From contig UQAR01000027.1 of NCBI GenBank assembly GCA_900539095.1, forward strand, positions 1 to 25,459: a stretch of DNA of 25,459 nt. Reading direction: 5' to 3'. The translations under genes were made by a program, and so were the position numbers. The notes under the pieces are model-generated. The model worked only from the letters and a program-made list of their open reading frames with translations, was not told where the DNA came from and ran no database searches. This document shows, piece after piece, positions 14,089-22,092 of this stretch. This stretch comes from an uncultured Ruminococcus sp. (GTDB lineage: Bacteria; Bacillota; Clostridia; Oscillospirales; Ruminococcaceae). Position 1 is the stretch's first letter. Each line of letters starts with the position of its first letter.

Positions 14089-15117
14089 TTAATCTTTTGT
14101 CATATATACCATGCCTATGTTAAAACCTTCAATGAGTCTAATTCCATCTCTACCCCATCCATCATTAATAATAAAATATCTGCCTTTGACCAATGATCCC
14201 TGTCTCAACTGACTTGCACCATAAACAACGACCCAATGACATTTATATTGTGGGTGGTTATTAATCATTAAACAGAGAGGTCTATTTAACACCTGCACAT
14301 AATAATAAGCTCTTCCCCACATATCAGAACTATCTTTTTCACCCGTTATGTAAAGGGAATTTCAAGACATACTACTCCATGCAGCACGCAGACCACCAAT
14401 AAAAGATTCCAATGTTGACCCATGTCTTGTACCATCCTCATTTAATAACTCAATATAATTTACTAAATAATTATGGAGCGTTTGAGGATTATTAGACAAA
14501 TAAGGATAAATAAAATTTGAATCTACATAATCATTATAATAACACAACATTATAGTTGCAGCTAAAGAACCGCAAGTACCTTTAGTGTTATAGTCAAGCT
14601 TTCTTGTCTGTCCTGGCAAAACTACATCATAGTACTTTGTTTCTTCACTTGACTGTGTTGATATTTTTATATCAGTCGCCATATCAAGGCTTTGTTCTTC
14701 AAATATCTTTATCTGCTTGGTAAATGACGCATCAGATACAATCTCATCTGATACGACATTTAAATATTCATCATCGTCTTCTATGTAATAATTCAACGGA
14801 CCTGCATAATACGATTTACTGATCAAACCATCATACGGCGACTTATTCGAATCAGAAAATTCAATTATTTGATTATTAATATCATATATAGCATATCCAT
14901 TAATAAACTCAGCACAATATGCTATCTCATTTTCATTATCATCATACAATGAACGAACATTAAGAACATCTCCCATACTGTATGAATTAGCTATACTATA
15001 TACTTCGGATGGTACACAATCCGACTCCTCAGCATTGGCCAATATAATTGGATTATTTAATGTTATACCCACACACATTGTAAACGATGCCATCAAAGCA
15101 AAAAATTTATTCAACAT
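14089..15117 (-). pseudogene. Secreted papain-like (C39/C10-type) cysteine peptidase interrupted by in-frame TGA
   Basis: One 343-codon frame broken only by a TGA at codon 252 (14364-14362). The first part (251 residues, 15117-14362) has a signal peptide ending in ILANA, a propeptide-like region (about 40-130, INGYAIYDINNQIIEF) and the nucleophile motif KGTCGSLAATIMLCYYND with Cys182. The part after the TGA carries the expected His294 (KCHWVVVYGAS) and Asn318 (FIINDGWGRDG), and ends in a family-like MVYMTKD. As written, the peptide made from the first start lacks the catalytic His and Asn and should be inactive. The frame is otherwise intact, so this is a recent nonsense mutation, a sequencing error or, less likely, readthrough. 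A restart at ATG 14322 has no visible ribosome site. A GGGGGA site lies 9 bases before ATG 15117. Confidence 0.85.
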
Positions 15118-15155
15118 ATTTCAAAATCCCCCACAACATACATTTTCTTGGATAT

Positions 15156-15184
15156 ATTATACTATATTCACTTATATATGTCAA
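15156..15184 (-). promoter_or_regulatory. Promoter of the peptidase/lipoprotein unit
   Basis: On the minus strand exact TTGACA (15184-15179), 17-nt spacer, exact TATAAT (15161-15156). This perfect consensus promoter reads into the interrupted peptidase gene, with transcription start near 15149. Confidence 0.9.
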
Positions 15185-15230
15185 TTAGCTGTAATCACAA
15201 AACATCGTTAAAAAATTTGTTTATTAAAGC

Positions 15231-15284
15231 AAAAAGTTCCATAAAACACCGTTCAACACCTGAACGCATTTTATGGAACTTTTT
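15231..15284 (-). terminator. Terminator of the NUDIX gene
   Basis: Outer 16-bp stem AAAAAGTTCCATAAAA (15231-15246) with its complement at 15269-15284, plus an inner stem CGTTCA/TGAACG. It starts at the NUDIX stop codon; on the minus strand it finishes in TTTTT. Confidence 0.87.
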
Positions 15285-15691
15285 TAGATTATAAATTTCT
15301 TCGCCTTGTTTACAATACTGCGGTCGTTTTCATAAGACAAGACCTGTCCTGCCCTGCCGATCTCGACCCAGCGTATGTCTGCGATCTCCTCTTCCTGAGG
15401 AGTATAGTCGGTGTTCTTTGCCTTGCCGATAAAGTAGACAACGATCTTCTGCGTGTCCTTCCTTGGTGAATAGGACACTATCTCTCGAAACGTGGTATCA
15501 AGATTTACGTCTATCCCCGTTTCCTCCATGATCTCACGTTTGGCAGTTTCTTCCTCTGTCTCGTTGCCCTCAACGTGTCCTTTCGGGAATGACCAGTGAC
15601 CGCTGTTGATATGCTTTATCAGCAATATCTCGGTGTTGCCGTGATATTTTCGGTAAACGATAGCACCGCAGGATTTTTCATGCAGCATCAT
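15284..15691 (-). CDS. NUDIX hydrolase, Ap4A-hydrolase-like
   Basis: 135 residues, the size of a single NUDIX domain. It cleaves nucleoside diphosphates linked to another group. The full NUDIX box is present (about 38-60): GHVEGNETEEETAKREIMEE then TGI, fitting G-x5-E-x7-R-E-U-x-E-E-x-G-U. The N-terminal SCGAIVYRK, the HWSFPKGH before the box and the downstream EEIADIRWVE suggest the bis(5'-nucleosyl)-tetraphosphatase branch, but a role on other nucleotides is possible. AAAGGA precedes two adjacent ATGs (15691 and 15688); either could be used. It stands alone, with its own promoter and terminator. A small GGAGC-TTT-GCTCC hairpin lies in the leader just upstream of the ribosome site and could influence translation. 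Confidence 0.92.
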   Translation of the reverse strand: MMLHEKSCGAIVYRKYHGNTEILLIKHINSGHWSFPKGHVEGNETEEETAKREIMEETGIDVNLDTTFREIVSYSPRKDTQKIVVYFIGKAKNTDYTPQEEEIADIRWVEIGRAGQVLSYENDRSIVNKAKKFII

Positions 15692-15735
15692 TTTTCCTTT
15701 CCGGAGCTTTGCTCCAATATTTACTCATTGATTTA

Positions 15736-15764
15736 ATTATATCACAACAGTCCTCATTTGTCTA
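15736..15764 (-). promoter_or_regulatory. Promoter of the NUDIX gene
   Basis: On the minus strand TAGACA (15764-15759), 17-nt spacer, TATAAT (15741-15736). Transcription should start near 15729. Confidence 0.8.
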
Positions 15765-15821
15765 TACCCTTTAATAAATATACTCCCATTTTGTGCATAT
15801 TTCACAAACTCGTGAAAATAA

Positions 15822-15849
15822 AAAAAGCCGTGCCAAAGCACAGCTTTTT
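15822..15849 (-). terminator. Terminator of the fatty-acid synthesis operon
   Basis: On the minus strand AAAAAGCTGTGC-TTTG-GCACGGCTTTTT with one U-G pair, followed by more T. It lies 14 bases after the acpP stop codon. Confidence 0.9.
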
Positions 15850-15863
15850 GAAACAGTCAAAGA

Positions 15864-16097
15864 TTATTCCTCAACCTTGTTCTCGATATACTTAACGATA
15901 TCGCCAACAGTCTTGATGTTCTCGACCTCTTCATCAGGGATCTCTACATCAAAGCTCTCCTCGATGCTCATTACAAGGTCAACTACGTCAAGTGAATCAG
16001 CACCGAGATCCTCTGTGATAGAAGCCTCCATAGTTACTGCGTCCTCTTCAACGTCCAACTGCTCTACGATAATGTCCTTGATCTTATCAAATACCAT
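15864..16097 (-). CDS. acpP: Acyl carrier protein
   Basis: A 77-residue acidic protein that carries growing acyl chains as thioesters on a phosphopantetheine arm. The attachment site is Ser35 in LGADSLDVVDL; helix II continues as VMSIEESFDVEIPDEE. Length and charge are normal for AcpP. GGAGGT lies 6 bases before the ATG. It is the last gene of the operon, 111 bases after accA, followed directly by a terminator. In many Clostridia acpP sits near fabH or fabK at the front of this cluster, so its place at the tail is less usual. The larger gap and separate strong ribosome site would allow higher expression than its neighbours, as AcpP is needed in excess. Confidence 0.97.
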   Translation of the reverse strand: MVFDKIKDIIVEQLDVEEDAVTMEASITEDLGADSLDVVDLVMSIEESFDVEIPDEEVENIKTVGDIVKYIENKVEE

Positions 16098-16208
16098 TAC
16101 TTTACCTCCATTCTGTACTTTACTGGGTTTGCCGCTCAGTGCAGCATATATGACAGCCGCAGCCGCTCATTAAACGGCAAATCATTCGGCATGATCATCT
16201 GAAAAAAC

Positions 16209-17024
16209 TCATTCCTGCGGGTTTTCCTCAAACTCGCCCACAGTTCTAAACTTATTATAACGCCCCTCAAGCAATTCGTCAAGACCTTTTTGCAATTTTC
16301 TTTCCAAAGCCTCGCTGATATAATCGGATATATTTTCCGCAGTGAGCTGGGGGTCATTATGTGCACCGCCGTCAGCCTCAGAAATTATATGGTCGCACAC
16401 CCCAAGTCTTGTGAGATCCTCTGCGGTTATCTTCATTATATCGCACGCCTCACGCTCTCTTGTGGAATCTTTCCACAGGATACTTGCAAAGCCTCTTGGC
16501 GATATTACTGAATAGATAGCGTTCTCAAGCATGGCAAGCTCGTCGCACACAGCCAGAGCCAACGCTCCGCCTGAGCCGCCCTCTCCCAGAATTATCGAGA
16601 TAACAGGGGTCTTGAGGGTCATGAACTCCATGATATTTTTAGCGATAGCCTCGCCCTGTCCACGCTTTTCTGCCTCTACGCCGCAGAACGCACCTGCTGT
16701 ATCCACAAGGCATATGACCGGTCTATGGAACTTCTCAGCCTGTCTTGCAAGTCTGAGAGCCTTTCTATAGCCCTCAGGGTGCGGCATACCGAAATTGCAC
16801 TTCTGATTTTCTGCAAGATCTCTGCCCTTTACCTCAGCAATGACTGTTACCGGTATGCCCTTGAAATAGGCTATACCGCCCATGACAGCACCATCATCAC
16901 CAAAAAGTCTGTCTCCGTGCATTTCAAAGAAGTCGTCAAATATGAGGGGGATATAGTCCTTTGCGGTAGGTCTGCCCTTATGTCTGATTATATCAAGTCT
17001 TTGACAAGCTGTCAACTCACTCAT
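16209..17024 (-). CDS. accA: Acetyl-CoA carboxylase carboxyltransferase subunit alpha
   Basis: 271 residues. With AccD it transfers CO2 from biotin on AccB to acetyl-CoA, making malonyl-CoA. Family motifs: RPTAKDYIPLIFDDFFEMHG near the N-terminus, VCLVDTAGAFCGVEAEKRGQ, and the oxyanion-hole and binding region ILGEGGSGGALALAVCDELA followed by YSVISPRGFASILWKD. It is shorter than E. coli AccA (about 319), common for Firmicutes. ATG 17024 (MSELTACQRL) was chosen instead of the upstream start at 17072 because AGGAGGTG lies 7 bases before it. The start overlaps the accD stop by 8 bases (ATGAGTGA), which suggests translational coupling and equal amounts of the two subunits. Confidence 0.96.
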   Translation of the reverse strand: MSELTACQRLDIIRHKGRPTAKDYIPLIFDDFFEMHGDRLFGDDGAVMGGIAYFKGIPVTVIAEVKGRDLAENQKCNFGMPHPEGYRKALRLARQAEKFHRPVICLVDTAGAFCGVEAEKRGQGEAIAKNIMEFMTLKTPVISIILGEGGSGGALALAVCDELAMLENAIYSVISPRGFASILWKDSTREREACDIMKITAEDLTRLGVCDHIISEADGGAHNDPQLTAENISDYISEALERKLQKGLDELLEGRYNKFRTVGEFEENPQE

Positions 17025-17895
17025 TTGAGGACACCTCCTTTGCAGGCTTATGAAGTCTGAGTATATGAGCAAGAACTCTTCTCATTTTCTTTCTTTCAAC
17101 TATCATATCCACAAAGCCGTTTTCAAGCATAAATTCTGCTGACTGGAAATCGTCAGGAAGTTTCTGCTTTATCGTGCCCTCTATGACACGTCTGCCGGCA
17201 AAGCCTATAAGCACCTTTGGCTCTGCGATTATGATATCGCCCAGCGACGCAAAGGACGCTGTAACGCCGCCTGTGGTAGGGTCAGTCATGACTGCGATAT
17301 AAAGCAGACCTGCCTCGTTATGTCTTGCCACTGCTCCGCTGGTCTTTGCCATTTGCATAAGAGAAACGATACCCTCCTGCATTCTTGCTCCGCCTGAGGC
17401 TGTGAATGCGATAACAGGGAGCTTATTTGCCGTTGCGAACTCGATAGCTCTTGTTATCTTCTCGCCCACAACGCTGCCCATTGACGCCATCATATAGTTT
17501 GAATCCATAACTATAATGACTATCTCCTCACCTCTTATAGTAGCTTTTCCTGTGAGGACGGCGTCTTTAAGACCTGTTTTTTCTCTAAGAGCCTGCTGTT
17601 TTGCCTCATAGTCAGGGAAATCTATAGGGTTCTTTGAGATCATATCCTTGTCAAACTCCTCAAAGCTGCCCTTATCTACAGTGATATCAAGACGCTCTCT
17701 TGCGGTCAGTCTTGAATGATAGTTACAATGTGGGCAGACCTTACCGTTTGCCTGAAACTCCTCCATGAACGTGACATTTCTGCACCTTGGGCACTTGAAA
17801 AGCAGTCCCTTAGGGATATCGGTCTTTTTCTTGTCTTCGTCCGCCTTATCGCCGTTAAATCTTACTTTAACGACCGAAAACAGATCTTCAAGCAT
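17017..17895 (-). CDS. accD: Acetyl-CoA carboxylase carboxyltransferase subunit beta
   Basis: 292 residues. Partner of AccA in the carboxyltransferase heterotetramer. The N-terminal zinc ribbon is visible as CPRC (35-38) and CPHC (about 54-57), followed by LTARERLDI. The crotonase-like core includes AFTASGGARMQEGIVSLMQM and the TDPTTGGVTASFASLGDIII motif, and FAGRRVIEGT. The length is typical. The ATG overlaps the accC stop by one base (TAATG), and its 3' end overlaps accA by 8 bases, so accC-accD-accA are tightly coupled. Confidence 0.97.
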   Translation of the reverse strand: MLEDLFSVVKVRFNGDKADEDKKKTDIPKGLLFKCPRCRNVTFMEEFQANGKVCPHCNYHSRLTARERLDITVDKGSFEEFDKDMISKNPIDFPDYEAKQQALREKTGLKDAVLTGKATIRGEEIVIIVMDSNYMMASMGSVVGEKITRAIEFATANKLPVIAFTASGGARMQEGIVSLMQMAKTSGAVARHNEAGLLYIAVMTDPTTGGVTASFASLGDIIIAEPKVLIGFAGRRVIEGTIKQKLPDDFQSAEFMLENGFVDMIVERKKMRRVLAHILRLHKPAKEVSSNE

Positions 17896-19265
17896 TATTC
17901 CTTACTCCTCTCGTCTGCCAAAATGTCAGTACGGTTAAGAAAACCGTTATCGTAATTGCCCTCAAGAAACTCAGGGCGTCTTATAAGTTTCAGCTGGAAA
18001 TCCACGTTTGTGGCAACGCCGTCTACTATGAACTCAGACAATGCCCATGTCATTTTAGCCACTGCCTCTTCCCTAGTCTTGCCGTGGACGATGAGCTTGC
18101 CTATCATTGAATCGTAATAAGGCGGTATCTCATAGCCCTGATAAACTGCGGTATCTACCCTTATTCCTGGTCCTCCCGGGATAAAGAGCGACTTTATCTT
18201 GCCAGGTGACGGTCTGAAATCAAGGAGCGGATTTTCCGCATTTATACGGCACTCTATTGCATGACCTGAAAGCTTTATATCCTCCTGCTTTATGGACAAT
18301 CTCTGTCCTGAGGCGATAAGCAGCTGCTGTTTTACAAGGTCAACGCCTGTGACAGCCTCTGTGATAGGGTGCTCCACCTGTATACGGGTGTTCATTTCCA
18401 TGAAATAGAACTCGCCGTTTTTATCCACAAGGAACTCGATAGTGCCTGCGTTCCTATAGCCGCAGACCTTAGCGGCTGTACAAGCGGCTTTGCCCATTTT
18501 CGCACGGAGCTCCTCATTCATAAAGCTTGCAGGGGACGGAGCCTCTTCAAGGACTTTCTGATTTCTTCGCTGCATTGAGCAGTCACGCTCGCCCAGATAG
18601 ATAACGTCGCCATAATTATCGGCAAGTATCTGTATCTCGATATGCTTAGGGTCTTCTATGAATTTCTCGATATATATCTCGTCGTTGCCAAAGCAAGCCA
18701 AAGCCTCCTGCTTTGCGGCGGTCATCTGAGCCTCAAGCTCGTCGTCGGAATGGACTATCCTTATACCACGTCCTCCGCCGCCTGCTGACGCTTTGACCAT
18801 GACAGGGTAGCCAAGATCTCTTGCCAGCGTATGGGCTGCATGGATATTTGAGATCGCACCGTCTGAGCCCATTATAACAGGCACGCTAGCCTCTTTCATG
18901 GTTTCCTTTGCCTGTGCTTTATCACCCAGCATTTCGATAGACTCGGCTCTTGGTCCTATGAAAGTTATGCCGCACTTTTCGCACATTCTTGCAAAAGACG
19001 GGTTTTCAGACAGAAAGCCAAAGCCCGGGTGGATAGCGTCTGCACCTGTTATCTCGCAGGCGGAGATTATCGCCCTGACGTTAAGATAACTGTCCTTGCT
19101 TGGTGCAGGGCCTATGCAGACTGCCTCGTCTGCTATCTGAGCATGGAGAGCGTTTCTGTCGGCGGTTGAATATACCGCAACAGTATGTATGCCAAGCTCT
19201 CGGCAGGCTCTTATAATGCGGACAGCGATCTCGCCTCTGTTCGCTATCAATACTTTTTTGAACAT
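17895..19265 (-). CDS. accC: Biotin carboxylase subunit of acetyl-CoA carboxylase
   Basis: 456 residues. It uses ATP and bicarbonate to carboxylate biotin on AccB. It has the expected order: biotin-carboxylase N domain (MFKKVLIANRGEIAVRIIRA), an ATP-grasp domain with the glycine-rich VKASAGGGGRGIRIV loop, the metal and catalytic region FYFMEMNTRIQVEHPITEA, and the C domain (GHAIECRINAENP). The size is standard (about 450). ATG 19265 gives the usual MFKKVLIANRG start and has GTGAGG 6 bases upstream; an in-frame GTG at 19277 is part of that ribosome site. It follows the unknown membrane gene by 26 bases. Confidence 0.97.
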   Translation of the reverse strand: MFKKVLIANRGEIAVRIIRACRELGIHTVAVYSTADRNALHAQIADEAVCIGPAPSKDSYLNVRAIISACEITGADAIHPGFGFLSENPSFARMCEKCGITFIGPRAESIEMLGDKAQAKETMKEASVPVIMGSDGAISNIHAAHTLARDLGYPVMVKASAGGGGRGIRIVHSDDELEAQMTAAKQEALACFGNDEIYIEKFIEDPKHIEIQILADNYGDVIYLGERDCSMQRRNQKVLEEAPSPASFMNEELRAKMGKAACTAAKVCGYRNAGTIEFLVDKNGEFYFMEMNTRIQVEHPITEAVTGVDLVKQQLLIASGQRLSIKQEDIKLSGHAIECRINAENPLLDFRPSPGKIKSLFIPGGPGIRVDTAVYQGYEIPPYYDSMIGKLIVHGKTREEAVAKMTWALSEFIVDGVATNVDFQLKLIRRPEFLEGNYDNGFLNRTDILADERSKE

Positions 19266-19291
19266 ATTATGCCTCACTAATAATTATTTAA

Positions 19292-19858
19292 TTATTTTCG
19301 GAACTTGCGGACTAGATAAACTATCTGCCATATGAGCATAAACGGCAGAACAGGCAGAATAGTAAGCATAAGGCAAGTCCAGAACATAGCCCTAAAAAAA
19401 GCTTCCGTCCCGTAATACATTGAACATTCGCCCATAAAAGGTCCTTCTTTATATCCAGCAAACATACTGTACAAGCTGTAAAGAAATATCAGCACTATGG
19501 GAGCAAATGAGATCAGAAACAGCACAAAGCTTATTTTTCTTTGTTTATAGCTCTGCAAAGACTCAGCATATCTTTTGTTTATCGCTCTTTTTATCAGATA
19601 GGTCAGCAGCCACACCAACTGGTAAAGAACAGCAACGGTGGGAAGTATCCACAACAGATTGTCAAAAACAGACCATACCCAGCTGCCAAACCACTCGGCG
19701 ATGAATTTTTCCGCCAAATTTGAAAATGACCTATCCTCATATGATCTTGCCAACTCTGACACATAATTCACAGCTCCAATGGTATGACCAATGATACCGA
19801 TGAAAACAAGTGCTGCTGATATATACAGCGGTGTTTTTGAACGCTCAAACTTTGCCAC
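19292..19858 (-). CDS. Unknown four-helix membrane protein inside the FAS operon
   Basis: 188 residues with four clear hydrophobic segments: about 11-30 (TPLYISAALVFIGIIGHTIG), 62-88 (WSVFDNLLWILPTVAVLYQL), 110-132 (ISFVLFLISFAPIVLIFLYS) and 155-182 (FWTCLMLTILPVLPFMLIWQ). The loops and the C-terminus (YLVRKFRK) are basic. I do not recognise a family. It lies between fabZ and accC in the same direction, with 57 bases to fabZ and 26 to accC, so it is co-transcribed with lipid genes; a link to membrane lipid supply is only suggested by position. GTG 19858 was chosen because GGGGGAG lies 5 bases before it; the GTG at 19864 overlaps that site. Confidence 0.78.
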   Translation of the reverse strand: MAKFERSKTPLYISAALVFIGIIGHTIGAVNYVSELARSYEDRSFSNLAEKFIAEWFGSWVWSVFDNLLWILPTVAVLYQLVWLLTYLIKRAINKRYAESLQSYKQRKISFVLFLISFAPIVLIFLYSLYSMFAGYKEGPFMGECSMYYGTEAFFRAMFWTCLMLTILPVLPFMLIWQIVYLVRKFRK

Positions 19859-19915
19859 AAGCACTCCCCCTTGCTCACCGCATATCCGAACTTATTAAAT
19901 TACTAAATTGCTTTA

Positions 19916-20347
19916 TTACTTTATCGCAAAAGTTATCTCAGCGGAAACAGCCTTCTTGCCGTTTACAGAAGCAAGTGCCTTTCCAACGCCGATACGACCC
20001 TTGACTTTGATTATCTCCACCTCGATATCCAGTTTATCACCAGGCACTACCTGCTGACGGAACTTACAGTTGTTTATGCCGCCGAACAGACCTATCTTGC
20101 CCTTGTTCTCAGGAAGTGAAAGCAGTGCAACTGCACCTGCCTGTGCACACATCTCTACCATAAGTACACCTGGAGTAACAGGATAGTTCGGGAAATGTCC
20201 CTTGAACCAAAAATCCTCGGCCTTTATATACTTTGTAGCCTTTACACGCTTGCCCACTTCAAGCTCGTTTACCTCGTCAATAAGCAGAAAAGGGTCACGG
20301 TGAGGGATTATTTCCATGATCTGCTCTTTATTCAAAACAACTGCCAT
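19916..20347 (-). CDS. fabZ: 3-hydroxyacyl-ACP dehydratase FabZ
   Basis: 143 residues, one hot-dog fold domain. It removes water from 3-hydroxyacyl-ACP to give trans-2-enoyl-ACP. The signature IIPHRDPFLLID is at 13-24, and the catalytic pair is His51 (GHFPNYPVTPG) and Glu65 (VLMVEMCAQAGA). NKGKIGLFGGINNCKFRQQV follows as usual. GGAGG lies 7 bases before the ATG, and accB ends 20 bases upstream. Some Firmicutes FabZ proteins can also isomerise to make unsaturated chains (Enterococcus FabN); that cannot be decided from motifs here. Confidence 0.97.
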   Translation of the reverse strand: MAVVLNKEQIMEIIPHRDPFLLIDEVNELEVGKRVKATKYIKAEDFWFKGHFPNYPVTPGVLMVEMCAQAGAVALLSLPENKGKIGLFGGINNCKFRQQVVPGDKLDIEVEIIKVKGRIGVGKALASVNGKKAVSAEITFAIK

Positions 20348-20367
20348 TGTCTTTCCTCCAAATCAGT

Positions 20368-20844
20368 TTAGTCAAGTATCATTATGGTCTGATCGAACTC
20401 AACAGCGTCGCCGCTGTTTACGCATATCTCTCTTACCACGCCGTCAAATTCGCTCTGTACTTCGCTCATTACCTTCATGGACTCGATAATGAAGATAGTG
20501 TCGCCCTTCTTTATCTTGTCGCCAACGCTTACGAACGGCTTTGAATCAGGTGACGGAGCGGCATAGAATGTTCCCACGATAGGGGCTTTAACTGCCTTGC
20601 CGCCTGACACTGGTGCGGAAACTGCCGCAGCCTCAGGAGCAGCCTGTGAAACAGGTGCAGCTGTGCCTACAGCCATTGGCATAGGCATTCCCATTGGTGC
20701 AGGAGGAGGGCACTTTTTGCCCTTCACTGTTATCACCTTGTCGCCGTCAGCTATTGTTATCTCACCGAGATCTTTATTCTTCACGATATCGGCAAGCTTT
20801 TCTATTGTTTCAAGGTCAAACTGACCGTAAATCTTTTCGCTCAT
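20368..20844 (-). CDS. accB: Biotin carboxyl carrier protein of acetyl-CoA carboxylase
   Basis: 158 residues. It carries biotin between AccC and AccA/AccD. The C-terminal biotinyl domain (about 84-158) has Lys124 in ESMKVMSE as the biotin site; the common form is EAMKM, so Ser and Val are mild variants. A flexible Pro/Ala/Met-rich linker (about 46-80) joins it to the N-terminal domain (IYGQFDLETIEKLADIVKNK). The length is normal for bacterial AccB. It lies 15 bases after fabF and 20 before fabZ, in one transcript. Confidence 0.96.
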   Translation of the reverse strand: MSEKIYGQFDLETIEKLADIVKNKDLGEITIADGDKVITVKGKKCPPPAPMGMPMPMAVGTAAPVSQAAPEAAAVSAPVSGGKAVKAPIVGTFYAAPSPDSKPFVSVGDKIKKGDTIFIIESMKVMSEVQSEFDGVVREICVNSGDAVEFDQTIMILD

Positions 20845-20859
20845 ATCAGTTTCTCCTTA

Positions 20860-22092
20860 TCAGTCGCACTTCTTTATACAGATAGTAGCGTTATGTCCGC
20901 CAAAGCCCAGAGAGTTTGAAAGTGCTGCATAGACAGGCATTTCTCTGTTGCCCTCAACGCAGTAGTCGAGGTCGCACTCAGGGTCAGGAGTGGTGTAGTT
21001 TATTGTCTTATGAACAAAGTCGTTCTTAACGGAAAGTGCGGTAACGATAGCCTCCATTCCGCCTGCTGCACCGAGAAGGTGACCTGTCATGGACTTTGTG
21101 GAATTTATAACAGTCTTTCTTGCTGCCTCTTCGCCGAGAGCGATCTTGATAGCTGTTGTTTCATACTTATCGTTAAGACCTGTTGATGTGCCGTGAGCGT
21201 TGATATAGTTTACCTGCTCAGGTTTCAGACCAGCCTCTTCGTAGGCATACTTCATTGCATATGCCGCAGGCTCGCCTGTTGGTGATGGGCTTGTCATATG
21301 ATAAGCATCGCCGGTCGCACCGTAGCCTGCTATCTCAGCTATGATATTCGCACCTCTTGCCTTAGCGTGCTCATATTCCTCAAGGCAAAGGATACCTGCA
21401 CCCTCGCCGAGGACAAAGCCCTGTCTGTTCAGGTCGAATGGAGTTGACGCCTTATCAAGCTCTGTAGCCTTTGAGAGGGCCTTCATGTTATTGAATCCGC
21501 TGAGTGCGAAATGGGAGATACAAGCCTCTGAGCCGCCGCAAAGACAAACGTCAAGGTAGCCGTCCTTTATCTTTCTGAAAGCCTCGCCGATAGCGTGAGT
21601 ACCTGACGCACAGGCTGTTGTGGTACAGAAATTATCGCCCTTAAAGCCTGTCTGCATTGCAACAGTGCCGGCAGCCATATTGCCTATCATCATAGGGATA
21701 AAGAATACGGACACCTTATCAGGCTTTTCGTTGAACTTTGTGACTTCCTTTTCGGTCATGTTAAGACCGCCGATACCAACGCCGATTATAACGCCTGCTT
21801 TGAAAGGGTCAACGTCCTTGAAATCAGTGCCGGCCATGGCAAGAGCCTGCTTTGCAGAGCACACAGCGAACTGTGTGAATCTATCCATTCTCTTTGCCTC
21901 TTTTTTGTCTATATACTCTGTGCAGTCAAAATCCTTGACTGCTCCGACTATCTTTACAGGGAAATTCTCGGTATCGAACTGGTCAACATATGAAAGACCG
22001 TTCTTGTTAGCCTTGATGTTCTCCCAAAACTCTTCTACGTTCTTTCCAAGAGGGTTTACTGTACCCATACCTGTGATAACAACTCTTCTCAT
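20860..22092 (-). CDS. fabF: 3-oxoacyl-ACP synthase II FabF
   Basis: 410 residues, full length. It condenses malonyl-ACP with acyl-ACP in chain elongation. The KAS II triad is visible: Cys161 (TTACASGTHAIG), His300 (INAHGTSTGLND) and His338 (STKSMTGHLLGAAGG), with Lys333. It starts MRRVVITGMGTVNPLG as typical. AAAGGAG lies just before the ATG. It is separated from fabG by an unusual 230-base spacer, so it may have extra regulation. Confidence 0.97.
   Translation of the reverse strand: MRRVVITGMGTVNPLGKNVEEFWENIKANKNGLSYVDQFDTENFPVKIVGAVKDFDCTEYIDKKEAKRMDRFTQFAVCSAKQALAMAGTDFKDVDPFKAGVIIGVGIGGLNMTEKEVTKFNEKPDKVSVFFIPMMIGNMAAGTVAMQTGFKGDNFCTTTACASGTHAIGEAFRKIKDGYLDVCLCGGSEACISHFALSGFNNMKALSKATELDKASTPFDLNRQGFVLGEGAGILCLEEYEHAKARGANIIAEIAGYGATGDAYHMTSPSPTGEPAAYAMKYAYEEAGLKPEQVNYINAHGTSTGLNDKYETTAIKIALGEEAARKTVINSTKSMTGHLLGAAGGMEAIVTALSVKNDFVHKTINYTTPDPECDLDYCVEGNREMPVYAALSNSLGFGGHNATICIKKCD

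Noticed and set aside
14362..14364. Selenocysteine at the in-frame TGA of the peptidase
   Set aside because: The TGA is not at a catalytic Cys position, and I saw no convincing downstream SECIS-like hairpin. Nonsense mutation or sequence error is simpler.
16136..16366. Frame overlapping the accA 3' end and the accA-acpP gap (ends MIMPNDLPFNERLRLSYMLH)
   Set aside because: It is mostly a shadow of accA; the 20-codon tail starting at an ATG in the gap has no ribosome site.
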